From contig NZ_CP032157.1 in the NCBI RefSeq assembly GCF_003555545.1, positions 3,910,546 through 3,974,545 on the forward strand: a stretch of DNA of 64,000 bases, written 5' to 3'. Of this stretch, positions 35,221 to 43,930 are shown in pieces (the first letter of the stretch is position 1; each line of letters starts with the position of its first letter). The notes beneath the pieces are model-generated. The model searched no databases, was not told where the DNA came from, and worked only from the letters and a program-made list of their open reading frames with translations. The stretch is from Paraflavitalea soli. Its GTDB lineage: Bacteria > Bacteroidota > Bacteroidia > Chitinophagales > Chitinophagaceae. The translations under genes were made by a program, and so were the position numbers.

Positions 35221-35799
35221 TTATTTGGGAAAGGACATTTTGTAATCGACTTTTATTTTGCCCTTGGTAATATCATCCAGTTTCCCTTTCAGCAGCTTGC
35301 GTTTGAGCGGTTTAAGGTAGTCAATGAATAACTTTCCTTCAATATGATCGTATTCGTGCAGTATAACGCGGGCGGTTATACCATTAAAAGTTTTGGTGTG
35401 GGCAACAAATTGCTCATCGACGTATTCAAGTGTTACTTCTTCATGACGGGTTACATCTTCCCTTATTTTGGGTATGCTAAGGCACCCTTCATTATAAGCC
35501 CATTCCTTACCATTGAGCGCTTTGATATGGGCATTGATGAACACCTGCTTCGTGCCAGGCTCGTCAGGATATTTACCCTTTTCATCTTCATCCTGGTTAT
35601 CAAATATCTGGGCACTGTCTATTACAAAAAGACGGATATCCCGGTTGATCTGCGGAGCAGCCAACCCTACCCCATTACTGGCGTACATGGTTTCCCACAT
35701 ATCTTCTATCAACTTGGGAAGACCGGGATAATCGGGTGTAATATCCTTGCTTACAACACGTAATACTGGTGCTCCGTAAGCTACTATAGGAAGGATCAT
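35221..35799 (-). CDS. def: Peptide deformylase
   Basis: 192 aa. All three deformylase motifs: GVGLAAPQI, EGCLSIP and HEYDHIEG (HExxH metal site). It removes the formyl group from nascent peptides and belongs with the nearby map gene (43034) in N-terminal processing. Third of a minus-strand series TrmH, UbiA, RuvX, Def. Confidence 0.96.
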   Translation of the reverse strand: MILPIVAYGAPVLRVVSKDITPDYPGLPKLIEDMWETMYASNGVGLAAPQINRDIRLFVIDSAQIFDNQDEDEKGKYPDEPGTKQVFINAHIKALNGKEWAYNEGCLSIPKIREDVTRHEEVTLEYVDEQFVAHTKTFNGITARVILHEYDHIEGKLFIDYLKPLKRKLLKGKLDDITKGKIKVDYKMSFPK

Positions 35800-35909
35800 A
35801 CTTGTATGCTTAAATGCTTGATTAGTCGATTGTTAAATTCTAATTCTGCCTGCAAATATACGGCAAAAAAGCAACTTGGCCAGCAAGGGGACGGACGCCT
35901 GGGCCCGCT

Positions 35910-36323
35910 TTAGGACATTCTTTGCAAATACTCCTGCAGCATGATGGTGGCCGCTATTTCGTCTACAAGCGCCTTATTTCGCCGTTGCATCTTTTTCATC
36001 CCCATATCGATCATGGCCTGGGAAGCCATTTTGGAGGTGTAGCGCTCATCCACTGTTGTAAGGGGTATAGCAGGGAACTCTTTCTTCAGCCTTTCGATGA
36101 TCTTCTTTACCAGGGGTGTGGCGTGTGTATCCGTATCATCCCAATTCTTGGGTTCACCAATAATGATCAGCTCAACAATCTCTTTGGAGAAATAATCTTT
36201 CAGGAAGGGGATGAGTTTGGGAGATTCGACCGTAGTAAGCCCTGTGGCTATGATCTGCAAGGGGTCTGTCACAGCAATACCGGTTCTCTTAAGACCATAA
36301 TCGATAGCGAGGATTCGGGGCAT
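35910..36323 (-). CDS. ruvX: Holliday junction resolvase-like RuvX (YqgF)
   Basis: 137 aa. RNase H-like fold: ILAIDYGLKRTGIAVTD at the start, IIIGEPKNWDDTDTHATPLV in the middle, TTVDERYTSKMA and DEIAATIMLQEYL at the end, with conserved acidic residues. YqgF proteins act in rRNA maturation and possibly junction resolution. Eleven bp separate it from the UbiA-like gene. Confidence 0.94.
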   Translation of the reverse strand: MPRILAIDYGLKRTGIAVTDPLQIIATGLTTVESPKLIPFLKDYFSKEIVELIIIGEPKNWDDTDTHATPLVKKIIERLKKEFPAIPLTTVDERYTSKMASQAMIDMGMKKMQRRNKALVDEIAATIMLQEYLQRMS

Positions 36324-36334
36324 GTTGATTAATT

Positions 36335-37297
36335 CTAATTAAAAGAAGCAGTTAAGATCTTCCAACCCATGAAGAGATCAGCGATCACAAATACAGCAAA
36401 CACCACACTGGCAATACCATTAGCTGTCATAAAAGCTAGATTGACGCGCCGCAGATCATTGGGCTTTACGATCGAATGCTGGTACACCAGCATGCCGGCA
36501 AACACAGCGATCCCGATCCAGTATAACCAGTGAAAGCCCCCATAAACACCAGCAGCGATCACACAACCGGCACTTAACAGATGTAATACTTCCGATACCC
36601 GCAATGCTTTGGCCTTACCCAGCCAGGCAGGGATAGAATGCAATTGGTGCGACTTATCAAACTCTTCATCCTGCAACGCATAGATTATATCAAAACCACT
36701 GACCCAAAAGATAACAGCAAAAGAAAACAGTATGGGCAAGAGCGCAAACTGACCGGTTACCGCCAGGAAGGCCCCGATCGGCGCCAGTGATAAGCCTACT
36801 CCCAGCACCAGGTGGCACAGTGGCGTAAACCGTTTGGTATAACTATAAAAAAGGATGACGAATAAAGCTACCGGAGAAAGGAAAAAACAAAGCCGGTTGA
36901 TAAACCAGCAGCATATGATAAACAATAAGCTGTTGACAACGGTAAATAGCAATACACGATCAGCTTTTAAGATGCCTGCAGGTATTTCCCGGATGGCTGT
37001 ACGGGGATTTTTGGCATCGAACTGCCTGTCGAGGTACCGGTTAAAGGCCATGGCGGCACTACGGGCAAAGACCATGCACAGGATCACCAGCAGCAACAAC
37101 AAAGCAATGCTCCCCTTCCAGTTCCCTGCCACCTTCCAGGAGGAGGAAATAAACTCACCCTGGCCAATCGTGCTTTCTTTTAAAACCCCTGCAAACTGCG
37201 TGTAGAGCCCCAGGGCAAACCCGATCATCGCAAAAGGCATGGCGAAGATCGTATGGGAGAATTTGACCAGGGAGAGATAGTTCTTAACTGTTGACAT
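36335..37297 (-). CDS. UbiA-family polyprenyltransferase
   Basis: 320 aa from ATG 37297 (MSTVKNYLSLVKFSHTIFAMPFAMIG). About eight membrane helices. The two Asp-rich motifs are AFNRYLDRQFDAKNPRT and DIIYALQDEEFDKSHQLHSIP. It looks like 4-hydroxybenzoate/MqnP-type prenyltransferases used in menaquinone synthesis (futalosine pathway) in many Bacteroidota; this assignment is inferred. Confidence 0.88.
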   Translation of the reverse strand: MSTVKNYLSLVKFSHTIFAMPFAMIGFALGLYTQFAGVLKESTIGQGEFISSSWKVAGNWKGSIALLLLLVILCMVFARSAAMAFNRYLDRQFDAKNPRTAIREIPAGILKADRVLLFTVVNSLLFIICCWFINRLCFFLSPVALFVILFYSYTKRFTPLCHLVLGVGLSLAPIGAFLAVTGQFALLPILFSFAVIFWVSGFDIIYALQDEEFDKSHQLHSIPAWLGKAKALRVSEVLHLLSAGCVIAAGVYGGFHWLYWIGIAVFAGMLVYQHSIVKPNDLRRVNLAFMTANGIASVVFAVFVIADLFMGWKILTASFN

Positions 37298-37307
37298 GGG
37301 ATAATTT

Positions 37308-37847
37308 TCAACGTTCATGATTCAATTTTGCACGTACCAGTTCCCACAATACTATACCGGCAGCTACCGAAATATTCAGTGAATGTTTCATACCCAGCTG
37401 GGGTATCTCAATACAACCATCACAGGCTTTAATGACCTCCGCCTCCACCCCACTTACTTCATTCCCAAATACAACAGCCAGCGGAGCCGGTTGGTTGGCA
37501 TCAAACTGGTTTAAGGGCACACTATTCTCTACCTGCTCAACCGCCCAAAGCTGGTACCCCGTATCCCGCAATTCCTGTACTGCTTCCAGTGTGGACGCAA
37601 AGTATTTCCAGGTTACCGTTTCTGTAGCACCCAGGGCTGTTTTATGGATATCCCGGTGGGGAGGTTGTGGTGTATAGCCACATAGGTAAATCCCCTGCAG
37701 TAAAAAGGCATCTGCTGTGCGGAATACGCTGCCAACATTGTGCATGCTGCGGATATTGTCCAGCACTACGATTATGGGTATTTTATCCGATTCCCTGAAG
37801 TCCGTTACTGATTTACGGTTCAGTTCATCCATGCTCAATTTGCGCAT
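37308..37847 (-). CDS. TrmH/SpoU-family RNA 2'-O-methyltransferase
   Basis: 179 aa from ATG 37847 (MRKLSMDELNRKSV). SPOUT motifs: NIRSMHNVGSVFRTADAF (motif 1), VVFGNEVSGVEAEV (motif 2) and IEIPQLGMKHSLNISVAAGIVLWEL (motif 3). It methylates a tRNA or rRNA ribose; target unknown. A TACCTTTG box on the minus strand ends 5 bp before the start, so the transcript may be nearly leaderless. Confidence 0.92.
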   Translation of the reverse strand: MRKLSMDELNRKSVTDFRESDKIPIIVVLDNIRSMHNVGSVFRTADAFLLQGIYLCGYTPQPPHRDIHKTALGATETVTWKYFASTLEAVQELRDTGYQLWAVEQVENSVPLNQFDANQPAPLAVVFGNEVSGVEAEVIKACDGCIEIPQLGMKHSLNISVAAGIVLWELVRAKLNHER

Positions 37848-37851
37848 CCCG

Positions 37852-37859
37852 CAAAGGTA
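37852..37859 (-). promoter_or_regulatory. -7 promoter box of the TrmH-like gene
   Basis: TACCTTTG on the minus strand, five bases before the ATG at 37847. Confidence 0.5.
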
Positions 37860-37873
37860 AGAGGCTTTAGTAG

Positions 37874-37881
37874 TATTTTTG
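37874..37881 (+). promoter_or_regulatory. -7 promoter box of the HAD phosphatase gene
   Basis: TATTTTTG, 34 bp before the ATG at 37916, fits TAnnTTTG. The divergent TrmH box is 14 bp away, so both promoters overlap in a 68-bp gap. Confidence 0.45.
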
Positions 37882-37915
37882 CGGCTCCTTTTGAAAACAA
37901 GTAAGAACAAGAATC

Positions 37916-38572
37916 ATGAAACCCACTACAGTTATTTTTGATATGGACGGCCTTCTCATTGACTCTGAACCTTTATGGGAGGAAGCCGGTAAAGAAACCC
38001 TGGCCGGGTTTGGTGTTAGCCTCACTGATGAGCAATACCACTTCAGTACTGGTTTACGCACGCGTGAATGGATAGACTGGTGGTTTACCTGGTTCAATAT
38101 AGATAAGAAACATGCCCTGGAGGCCGAGCTCGCCATTGTGCAGAAAGCCATTGAAAAGATCGCAGCACGTGGTATTGCCATGCCCGGCGTACATGAGGTA
38201 TTTTCCCTTTTAAAAGAAAAAGGCTTTAAGATAGGTCTGGCTACCTCTTCTCCCCTCGCCCTGGTGAAAGTGGTGGCTGAAAAGTTGCAGATCAATGATT
38301 ACCTGCAGGCTATCGCTTCTGCTGAGGAATTAAAATACGGCAAGCCGCACCCACAGGTATACCTGGATTGTGCAGCGGCGCTGGAGGTATCACCACTGGA
38401 ATGTGTGTGCCTGGAGGATTCGTTTAATGGGATGATCGCCGTAAAGGCAGCCCGTATGAAGTGTATAGTAATACCTGCGAAACATCAACAACACCAAACC
38501 TGCTGGGATGCTGCTGATAGGAAATTATCTTCCCTGCTTCAGCTGAATGAGGAAGTATTGGACGACCTGTAA
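37916..38572 (+). CDS. HAD-IA phosphatase (HxpB/2-deoxyglucose-6-phosphatase type)
   Basis: 218 aa. Motif I FDMDGLLIDSEPLW, a GVHEVFSLLKEKGFKIGLATSSPL motif II region, KYGKPHPQVYLDCAA (motif III Lys) and CLEDSFNGMIAVKAARM (motif IV). Belongs to the YniC/HxpB group acting on hexitol or deoxyhexose phosphates; the substrate is predicted only from similarity. Confidence 0.9.
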   Translation: MKPTTVIFDMDGLLIDSEPLWEEAGKETLAGFGVSLTDEQYHFSTGLRTREWIDWWFTWFNIDKKHALEAELAIVQKAIEKIAARGIAMPGVHEVFSLLKEKGFKIGLATSSPLALVKVVAEKLQINDYLQAIASAEELKYGKPHPQVYLDCAAALEVSPLECVCLEDSFNGMIAVKAARMKCIVIPAKHQQHQTCWDAADRKLSSLLQLNEEVLDDL

Positions 38573-38585
38573 CCATTTACAGAGG

Positions 38586-38666
38586 TTATGCACTGCAGTG
38601 AAAAAAACAGATCAGCATCAGGATAACCATCAATAAATAGAAAGGCTGCATTTTTTCATTTTTCAT
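38586..38666 (-). CDS. Candidate 26-aa membrane peptide
   Basis: A short frame starts at ATG 38666: after MKNEKMQ comes a hydrophobic helix-like run (PFYLLMVILMLICFFHCSA). It sits between the HAD gene and rpsA. The ribosomal S1 terminator lies downstream of rpsA, not of this frame. Only length, composition and the start codon support it, so it may be chance. Confidence 0.25.
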   Translation of the reverse strand: MKNEKMQPFYLLMVILMLICFFHCSA

Positions 38667-38875
38667 ATGGAATGATTGAATAGTTAGTTGTGACCTTCCA
38701 AATGAAATAACATGCTACCGGTGGGGGCTAATAATCAGCGCGGGGATAGAGGTCCGTGGGGATATAGGTCTGACTTGCTACTAAAAAGGGACAATTAAGG
38801 TACGAAATTCCTGCACATAAACCTCATACCAATGAAAATTATTCTTAATTCATGCTGCCGCGGGGGTAGACAAAG

Positions 38876-38909
38876 CATAAAAAAAGCGTTCCGGTAAACC
38901 GGAACGCTT
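38876..38909 (-). terminator. Terminator of rpsA
   Basis: AAGCGTTCCGGT and ACCGGAACGCTT pair perfectly around AA; the minus strand continues with TTTTTTTATGC. Confidence 0.92.
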
Positions 38910-38933
38910 GTATCAGGTAATAACTGTTGTTAA

Positions 38934-40862
38934 TTACTCTTTGGGAGCAGCGTCGCCACCTTGCTTTTCTTCCTGCTTCAGCTTTTCTTTGATCTCAGCC
39001 AAAGCACCCAGATCGCCCAGGGTAGCTTTCTCTACTTTACCTTGAATATTCTTCACAGCTTTCTTCGTCTTATCAGCCTCAGTTCTTGCTTCCTTGCGGG
39101 CAGCTTCCTTCTCTTCTACCTTAGATTGTTCCCAGATGCGTGTGTGCGATACAACGATGCGTTTTTCATTGCGATCGAATTCGATCACCATGAACTGCGA
39201 TGTTTCATCAGCACCCATGCTCTTACCATCTTCCTTGGTCAGGTGACGGTTAGGAGCAAATCCTTCCAGGCCATAAGGCAACTGAACAATACCACCTTTA
39301 TCATCACGGCGGATAACTGTTCCTTCGTGCACTGTTCCAACAGCAAATGTGTCTTGCAGTGCATTCCAGGGATCTTCTTCCAGTTGTTTGTGACCAAGTT
39401 GCAGCTTACGGTTCTCCTTATCGATACCGAGGATCACTACGTCGATGTTGGAACCAACTTTAGTGTACTCAGAAGGATGGTTGAAACGTTTCAGCCAGCT
39501 CAGATCGCTGATGTGGATCATACCACCAATACCAGGAGCCAGTTCAACAAATACACCGTAAGGAGTAATGTTTTTCACCAGGCCGGTATGACGGCTTCCT
39601 TCAGGGAATTTAGTTTCGATCGTGCTCCAGGGATCTTCGCTCATTTGCTTGATAGACAAGCTCATTTTGCGGCTACCCTTATCCAGCGTAACGATCTTGG
39701 CTTCATACTCATCGCCCAGTTTGAAGAACTCTTTGGCGTTGATCGGTGTATTGGCCCAGGTAATTTCACTTACGTGAACCAGACCTTCTACACCTGGCAT
39801 GATTTCCAGGAATGCACCGTAATCTTCAATGTTTACTACTTTACCTTTCACTACAGAACCTTCATGCACATTTTCTGGTAAAATGTCCCATGGGTGCGGA
39901 GTAAGTTGTTTCAGACCCAGGCTGATACGTTTCTTCTCGTCGTCGAAATCCAGTACCACCACTTTCAGCTTCTGATCCAGCTTCAATACTTCGCTCGGAT
40001 GACTGATACGTCCCCAGCTGATATCGGTGATATACAGCAAGCCGTCCAGACCACCCAGGTCCATGAATGCACCGAAATCGGTGATATTCTTGATAGTACC
40101 TTCCAACACCTGACCTCTTTCGAGTTTGCTCATGATCTCTGCACGTTGTGCTTCGATATCGCTTTCGATGAGGGCCTTGTGAGATACTACAGCGTTCTTG
40201 ATCGCTTCGTTGATCTTCACTACCTTGAACTCCATGGTCTTACCTACAAACTGATCGTAATCAGTTACAGGCTTAACGTCAATTTGTGAACCAGGCAGGA
40301 ACGTTTCCATACCAAATACATCCACAATAAGACCACCCTTGGTTTTAGAGGTAACAGTACCGGTAATAACTTCGCCGGTTTTGTGTACTTCCACAATACG
40401 CTCCCAGGCACGGGTAATACGAGCTTGTTTACGGCTGAGGTTCAGGTGACCATCCCGGTCTTCCTTCTCAACAACCATCACTTCTACCTCATCACCTGTT
40501 TTCAGGTTAACCAGGTCACGGAACTCGTTCAGGGAAACGAGACCATCACTTTTGAAACCAATGTTGATAACCACGTCAGTCTTGGTCATGGCTACCACCA
40601 GGCCTTTCACCAGCTCTCCGTCAGTAACGGCTTTGAAAGTACCTTCATAAACAGCATCGTACTTCTGTTTTTCTTCTTTGCTGTAAGAAGCAACATTGCG
40701 TTTGTCAATGCTCCAGTCAAAATCATCATGAGCGCCCGGATCTTCATAAACCGGAGCAGCTGCCACAGGTGCAGTTGGTGTCGCTGTAGCCTCTTCCACA
40801 GGTGCAGAAGAAGACTCCTGTGCATCAGCGTTTAGTTGTTTAACAATTAAATTTTCAAACAT
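38934..40862 (-). CDS. rpsA: 30S ribosomal protein S1
   Basis: 642 aa from ATG 40862 ([21 protein letters not shown]). The extended N-terminus is Ala/Pro-rich, followed by about six S1 RNA-binding repeats (for example [20 protein letters not shown] and [20 protein letters not shown]). A Lys/Glu-rich tail ends the protein. It recruits mRNA to the ribosome; this is of interest in a phylum that lacks Shine-Dalgarno use. A TATCTTTG box is on the minus strand at 40896-40903. Confidence 0.96.
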   Translation of the reverse strand: MFENLIVKQLNADAQESSSAPVEEATATPTAPVAAAPVYEDPGAHDDFDWSIDKRNVASYSKEEKQKYDAVYEGTFKAVTDGELVKGLVVAMTKTDVVINIGFKSDGLVSLNEFRDLVNLKTGDEVEVMVVEKEDRDGHLNLSRKQARITRAWERIVEVHKTGEVITGTVTSKTKGGLIVDVFGMETFLPGSQIDVKPVTDYDQFVGKTMEFKVVKINEAIKNAVVSHKALIESDIEAQRAEIMSKLERGQVLEGTIKNITDFGAFMDLGGLDGLLYITDISWGRISHPSEVLKLDQKLKVVVLDFDDEKKRISLGLKQLTPHPWDILPENVHEGSVVKGKVVNIEDYGAFLEIMPGVEGLVHVSEITWANTPINAKEFFKLGDEYEAKIVTLDKGSRKMSLSIKQMSEDPWSTIETKFPEGSRHTGLVKNITPYGVFVELAPGIGGMIHISDLSWLKRFNHPSEYTKVGSNIDVVILGIDKENRKLQLGHKQLEEDPWNALQDTFAVGTVHEGTVIRRDDKGGIVQLPYGLEGFAPNRHLTKEDGKSMGADETSQFMVIEFDRNEKRIVVSHTRIWEQSKVEEKEAARKEARTEADKTKKAVKNIQGKVEKATLGDLGALAEIKEKLKQEEKQGGDAAPKE

Positions 40863-40870
40863 GATAGAAT

Positions 40871-40903
40871 CCCGAAGGTTTTTAAATTCGGGAGGCAAAG
40901 ATA
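40871..40903 (-). promoter_or_regulatory. Promoter box and leader hairpin of rpsA
   Basis: TATCTTTG (minus strand, 40896-40903) precedes the inverted repeat CCCGAA/TTCGGG (40871-40892), which lies between the start site and the ATG at 40862. The hairpin could affect S1 translation. Confidence 0.45.
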
Positions 40904-41101
40904 CGTCAAAATGCTGAACAGCAGTGGGTTTTTACTGTTTTTTTGCCTGAATAAAACGCTCATCCGCAAGCTTTTATAATGCCCTCGAAAATAGCCCCGG
41001 GAAGTCAATTCCTGCCATCCCTTTTATACTAATTTATAAATGCAGGCATCCTGTTGATTATTATTTTTGTGCAAAACATTTCAAAGCAACCAGTTTTCTG
41101 C

Positions 41102-41109
41102 TATTTTTG
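41102..41109 (+). promoter_or_regulatory. -7 promoter box of the DinB-like gene
   Basis: TATTTTTG, 26 bp before the ATG at 41136. Confidence 0.4.
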
Positions 41110-41135
41110 AAACCTTTTTACACCAAGCGTATACA

Positions 41136-41588
41136 ATGATCACACCGGTTCTAATTCAGTTATTTGAGGAAGGCTTAACTAAACTAACAGGAGAAATCAC
41201 CGCCTACCCGGACGATGCAAGCCTTTGGGTAACCAAGGAAGGGATCAACAACCCTGGCGGCAATCTCTGCCTCCACCTCACTGGCAACCTCCAGCATTTT
41301 TTGGGAGCTGTATTGAATGATTCGGGTTATGTACGTAACCGCGATGCCGAATTCAAAGTGAAGAATATCGTGAAAGCCAAATTGCTCAATGAAATAGAAG
41401 AGACCAAAACAGCTGTTAAGGATACCCTTGAGCAGGTAAGCAGAAAAGTATTGGATAAGACCTATCCCCTGCCCATCAATGGTGAAATGGTCAATACTGA
41501 ATACTTCCTCGTATACCTGTTGGCTCACCTCAACTACCATATTGGTCAGATCAATTACCACAGAAGATTAGTGGCCCAGGTGCCCGCG
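41136..41588 (+). CDS. DinB-like four-helix protein
   Basis: 150 aa before the stop at 41589-41591, from ATG 41136 (MITPVLIQLFEEGLTKLTGEI); the frame begins 23 codons earlier without support. The four-helix DinB/DUF1572 pattern has metal-binding His candidates in LHLTGNLQHFLGAVL and AHLNYHIGQINYHRR. Family members are often unannotated metalloenzymes, including thiol-dependent transferases; function here is unknown. A repeat hairpin follows the stop codon. Confidence 0.8.
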
Positions 41589-41598
41589 TAAAAAGCTA

Positions 41599-41646
41599 TG
41601 TCTGGCTGAGCCTGTCGAAGCCACCTTCGACAAGCTCAGGCCGACA
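41599..41646. repeat. Palindromic repeat (GAGCCTGTCGAAG / CTTCGACAAGCTC type)
   Basis: TGTCTGGCTGAGCCTGTCGAAG and CCTTCGACAAGCTCAGGCCGACA form an imperfect hairpin over 48 bp. Repeats of this style are widespread in bacterial genomes as palindromic intergenic elements. It overlaps the 3' end of the flavoprotein gene and provides its stop codon. Confidence 0.7.
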
Positions 41647-42943
41647 TCCCCGCTATCGAAGCAGCCGCAATGAACCCGCTGGTCCATGCATGCTGAAAAT
41701 TAAATCCACCCGTAATTCCATCTACATCCAGTATTTCACCGGCAAAGAAAAGCCCGGGAACCTGTTTGCTCTGCATCGTATTGGCATCAATTTCCGATAG
41801 CCTGATACCACCGGCAGTTACAAACTCTTCTTTAAAAGTAGTTTTCCCACTTACAGCAAACTCCTGCGCACAGAGATACTTTATAAGCTTGTTTTGTTCT
41901 TTAGCAGGCAGGTCCGCCCAACGCATATGTTCGCTGACACCAGCTTGCAGCAGGAAATAATCCCATAACCGTTGCGGCAAGCCAAAAGGATTGCGGTTGG
42001 CGATCTTTTGCGTAGCCAGCTCAAATCGCCAGCCCTGCATCGCCTCCCGTAAACTGTTTTCATTATACCCAGTGAGCCAGTTGACGGCAATGGTAAATTG
42101 ATAATTACCGGCGGCCAACTCCCTGGCGCCCCAGGCCGATAGCCGGAGTACCACCGGACCACTCATGCCCCAATGGGTGATCAGCAAAGGTCCATTGGCG
42201 TTGAGCTTACTACCCATAATACGCACCTGTGCATCCGGCACAGACACGCCCATCAGCTGTGTAATATTATTACCCGGCATATTAAAAGTAAACAGCGAAG
42301 GAACCGGCTCTTCGATCGTATGCCCCAACTGTTTTAACCAGTCAAACATTGCCGTTTTGGGATATCCCCCACAAGCGATGCATACATAGTCCGCAGTTAG
42401 TTGCCGCTCGCCAGATAGCTCAATGATAAACTTGTTTGCTGTCAATAATTGACTCGCCTCTCCTATCTCCCCACTCCTGAATTCTGGATTCTGGATTCTA
42501 AATGCTGGATCCTCTTCCACGCTCTTCACTTCTGATGACATCCTGATCTCTATCCCATACTTGTTCACTTCCCGCAGCAGGCAATCAATGATCGTTTGCG
42601 AGGAATCTGTTTCCGGGAACATCCGGCCATCTGCTTCTGTTTTCAGGTTTACACCCCGCTCCTCAAACCACTGTATCGTATCCGTTGTAAAAAACTGGTG
42701 AAATGTCTTCTTCAGGAAGTTGGTCCCCCGGGGATACTTGCGTACCATGTCCCCTATCTCAAAGCAGGCATGGGTTACATTACAACGCCCGCCACCTGAT
42801 ACTTTTACTTTGGATAATATCTTATTACTTTTTTCCAGGATGATCACTTCCAGATGGGGGGCTAGGCGGGCAGCATTTACAGCACAGAAAAAACCGGCAG
42901 CTCCGCCTCCTATTACCACCAGCCTTTTCGTTTTTTCCGCCAT
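41636..42943 (-). CDS. HI0933/BaiN-family flavoprotein
   Basis: 435 aa. FAD-binding VVIGGGAAGFFCAVNAAR at the start and SGGGRCNVTH typical of the family. The central GGYPKTAMFDWLKQLGH and the final FFAGEILDVDGITGGFNFQHAWTSG are conserved. Between EVKSVEEDPAF and LTANKFIIEL (about 145-170) lies a stretch without family counterpart, partly encoded by a heptad repeat. The last codons and the stop lie in the palindromic repeat at 41599. Known relatives are NAD(P)/FAD-dependent oxidoreductases of uncertain substrate. Confidence 0.88.
   Translation of the reverse strand: MAEKTKRLVVIGGGAAGFFCAVNAARLAPHLEVIILEKSNKILSKVKVSGGGRCNVTHACFEIGDMVRKYPRGTNFLKKTFHQFFTTDTIQWFEERGVNLKTEADGRMFPETDSSQTIIDCLLREVNKYGIEIRMSSEVKSVEEDPAFRIQNPEFRSGEIGEASQLLTANKFIIELSGERQLTADYVCIACGGYPKTAMFDWLKQLGHTIEEPVPSLFTFNMPGNNITQLMGVSVPDAQVRIMGSKLNANGPLLITHWGMSGPVVLRLSAWGARELAAGNYQFTIAVNWLTGYNENSLREAMQGWRFELATQKIANRNPFGLPQRLWDYFLLQAGVSEHMRWADLPAKEQNKLIKYLCAQEFAVSGKTTFKEEFVTAGGIRLSEIDANTMQSKQVPGLFFAGEILDVDGITGGFNFQHAWTSGFIAAASIAGMSA
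42481..42508. repeat. Heptad array inside the flavoprotein gene
   Basis: ATTCTGG, ATTCTGG, ATTCTAA and ATGCTGG are consecutive 7-mers. On the coding strand they encode a segment reading AFRIQNPEF. The same word family forms the spacer array at 18911-18945. Confidence 0.82.
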
Positions 42944-42970
42944 ACGCTATTGTTAAGTCGATCCCGGTAA

Positions 42971-42995
42971 AAGAAAACCCTCCGGGAAGAGGGTT
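42971..42995 (-). terminator. Terminator of map
   Basis: AACCCTC and GAGGGTT enclose CGGGAA; on the minus strand the hairpin is followed by TTCTTTTACC. Confidence 0.6.
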
Positions 42996-43033
42996 ATAAA
43001 TGAGTTACAATAGTTTGTTCACGTATCCAATCC

Positions 43034-43849
43034 TTAGCCAACCAGCACCGATTGATCAGTGACCAGGTGAGCATTCGCTTTTTCTGCTGCTTCAATAATA
43101 CCATAATCAGACAGAATATCTGCTTCGTTCTTTTGCACACACACATCGTGTTCAAAGTGCACAGAAGGAGAATGATCTACCGTACGCACCGTCCAGCCAT
43201 CTGATTCGGTATACACTTCTTTTTTACCCATATTGATCATTGGCTCAATAGCCAGTACCGTACCTTCTTTCAGTTTGGCGCCGGAACCACGCTTGCCATA
43301 GTTTGGAACCTGGGGATCTTCGTGCAGGCTTTTGCCCAATCCGTGTCCTACCAGTTCACGCACTACGCCATAACCATATTTCTTTTCAGTATGCTCCTGT
43401 ATGGCCGAGCCGATATCACCAACCCGGTTGCCGGCAACTGCCTTTTCGATACCCTTGTACAACGACTCTTTGGTAACGCGTATCAGCTTTAATACTTCAG
43501 GTTTTACATCACCGATGGCAAATGTATAGGCATGGTCGCCATGATAGCCATTTTTTACAATGCCAATATCGACAGAGATAATGTCGCCATCTTTTAACTC
43601 AGTTTTATTGGGAAAACCATGTACCACCACATCGTTTACCGAAATGCAGGAGTTGAACGGATAACCATGGAAATTAAGAAAAGATGGTACGCCGCCATGA
43701 TCCGCTATCATTTCACCAATGGTTTTATCCAGTGAAAGGGTAGTAATACCAGGACGAAGTATTTTAGCTATTTCTGCTAAGGTGGCACTCACCAGTAAAG
43801 CGCTATGGCGCATAAGTTCCACTTCAGCCGGTGTTTTAATATAGACCAT
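43034..43849 (-). CDS. map: Type I methionine aminopeptidase
   Basis: 271 aa. Conserved metal ligands: the Asp of ISVDIGIVKNGYHGDHAYTF, the His of RELVGHGLGKSLHEDPQVP, and the Glu of VLAIEPMINMG and later QKNEADILS. It removes initiator Met after deformylation. In many genomes map follows secY in the spc operon, as here, but a terminator hairpin separates the two. Confidence 0.95.
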   Translation of the reverse strand: MVYIKTPAEVELMRHSALLVSATLAEIAKILRPGITTLSLDKTIGEMIADHGGVPSFLNFHGYPFNSCISVNDVVVHGFPNKTELKDGDIISVDIGIVKNGYHGDHAYTFAIGDVKPEVLKLIRVTKESLYKGIEKAVAGNRVGDIGSAIQEHTEKKYGYGVVRELVGHGLGKSLHEDPQVPNYGKRGSGAKLKEGTVLAIEPMINMGKKEVYTESDGWTVRTVDHSPSVHFEHDVCVQKNEADILSDYGIIEAAEKANAHLVTDQSVLVG

Positions 43850-43875
43850 TATCGTTTGTATCTTTTGTTTAAAAC

Positions 43876-43911
43876 AAAACCTGACAACTACTATAACAGT
43901 TGCCAGGTTTT
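43876..43911 (-). terminator. Terminator between secY and map
   Basis: AAAACCTGACAACT and AGTTGCCAGGTTTT pair (one wobble) around ACTATAAC; on the minus strand the stem is followed by GTTTTAAAC. It probably ends the secY transcript, at least partially. Confidence 0.75.
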
Positions 43912-43930
43912 AAAGTTGTAAAATGATGTA

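Larger units (their letters stand above)
38573..38933. other. Spacer between HAD phosphatase and rpsA
   Basis: Apart from the possible 26-aa membrane peptide and the rpsA terminator, I see no gene. The region contains no heptad array. Confidence 0.5.
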
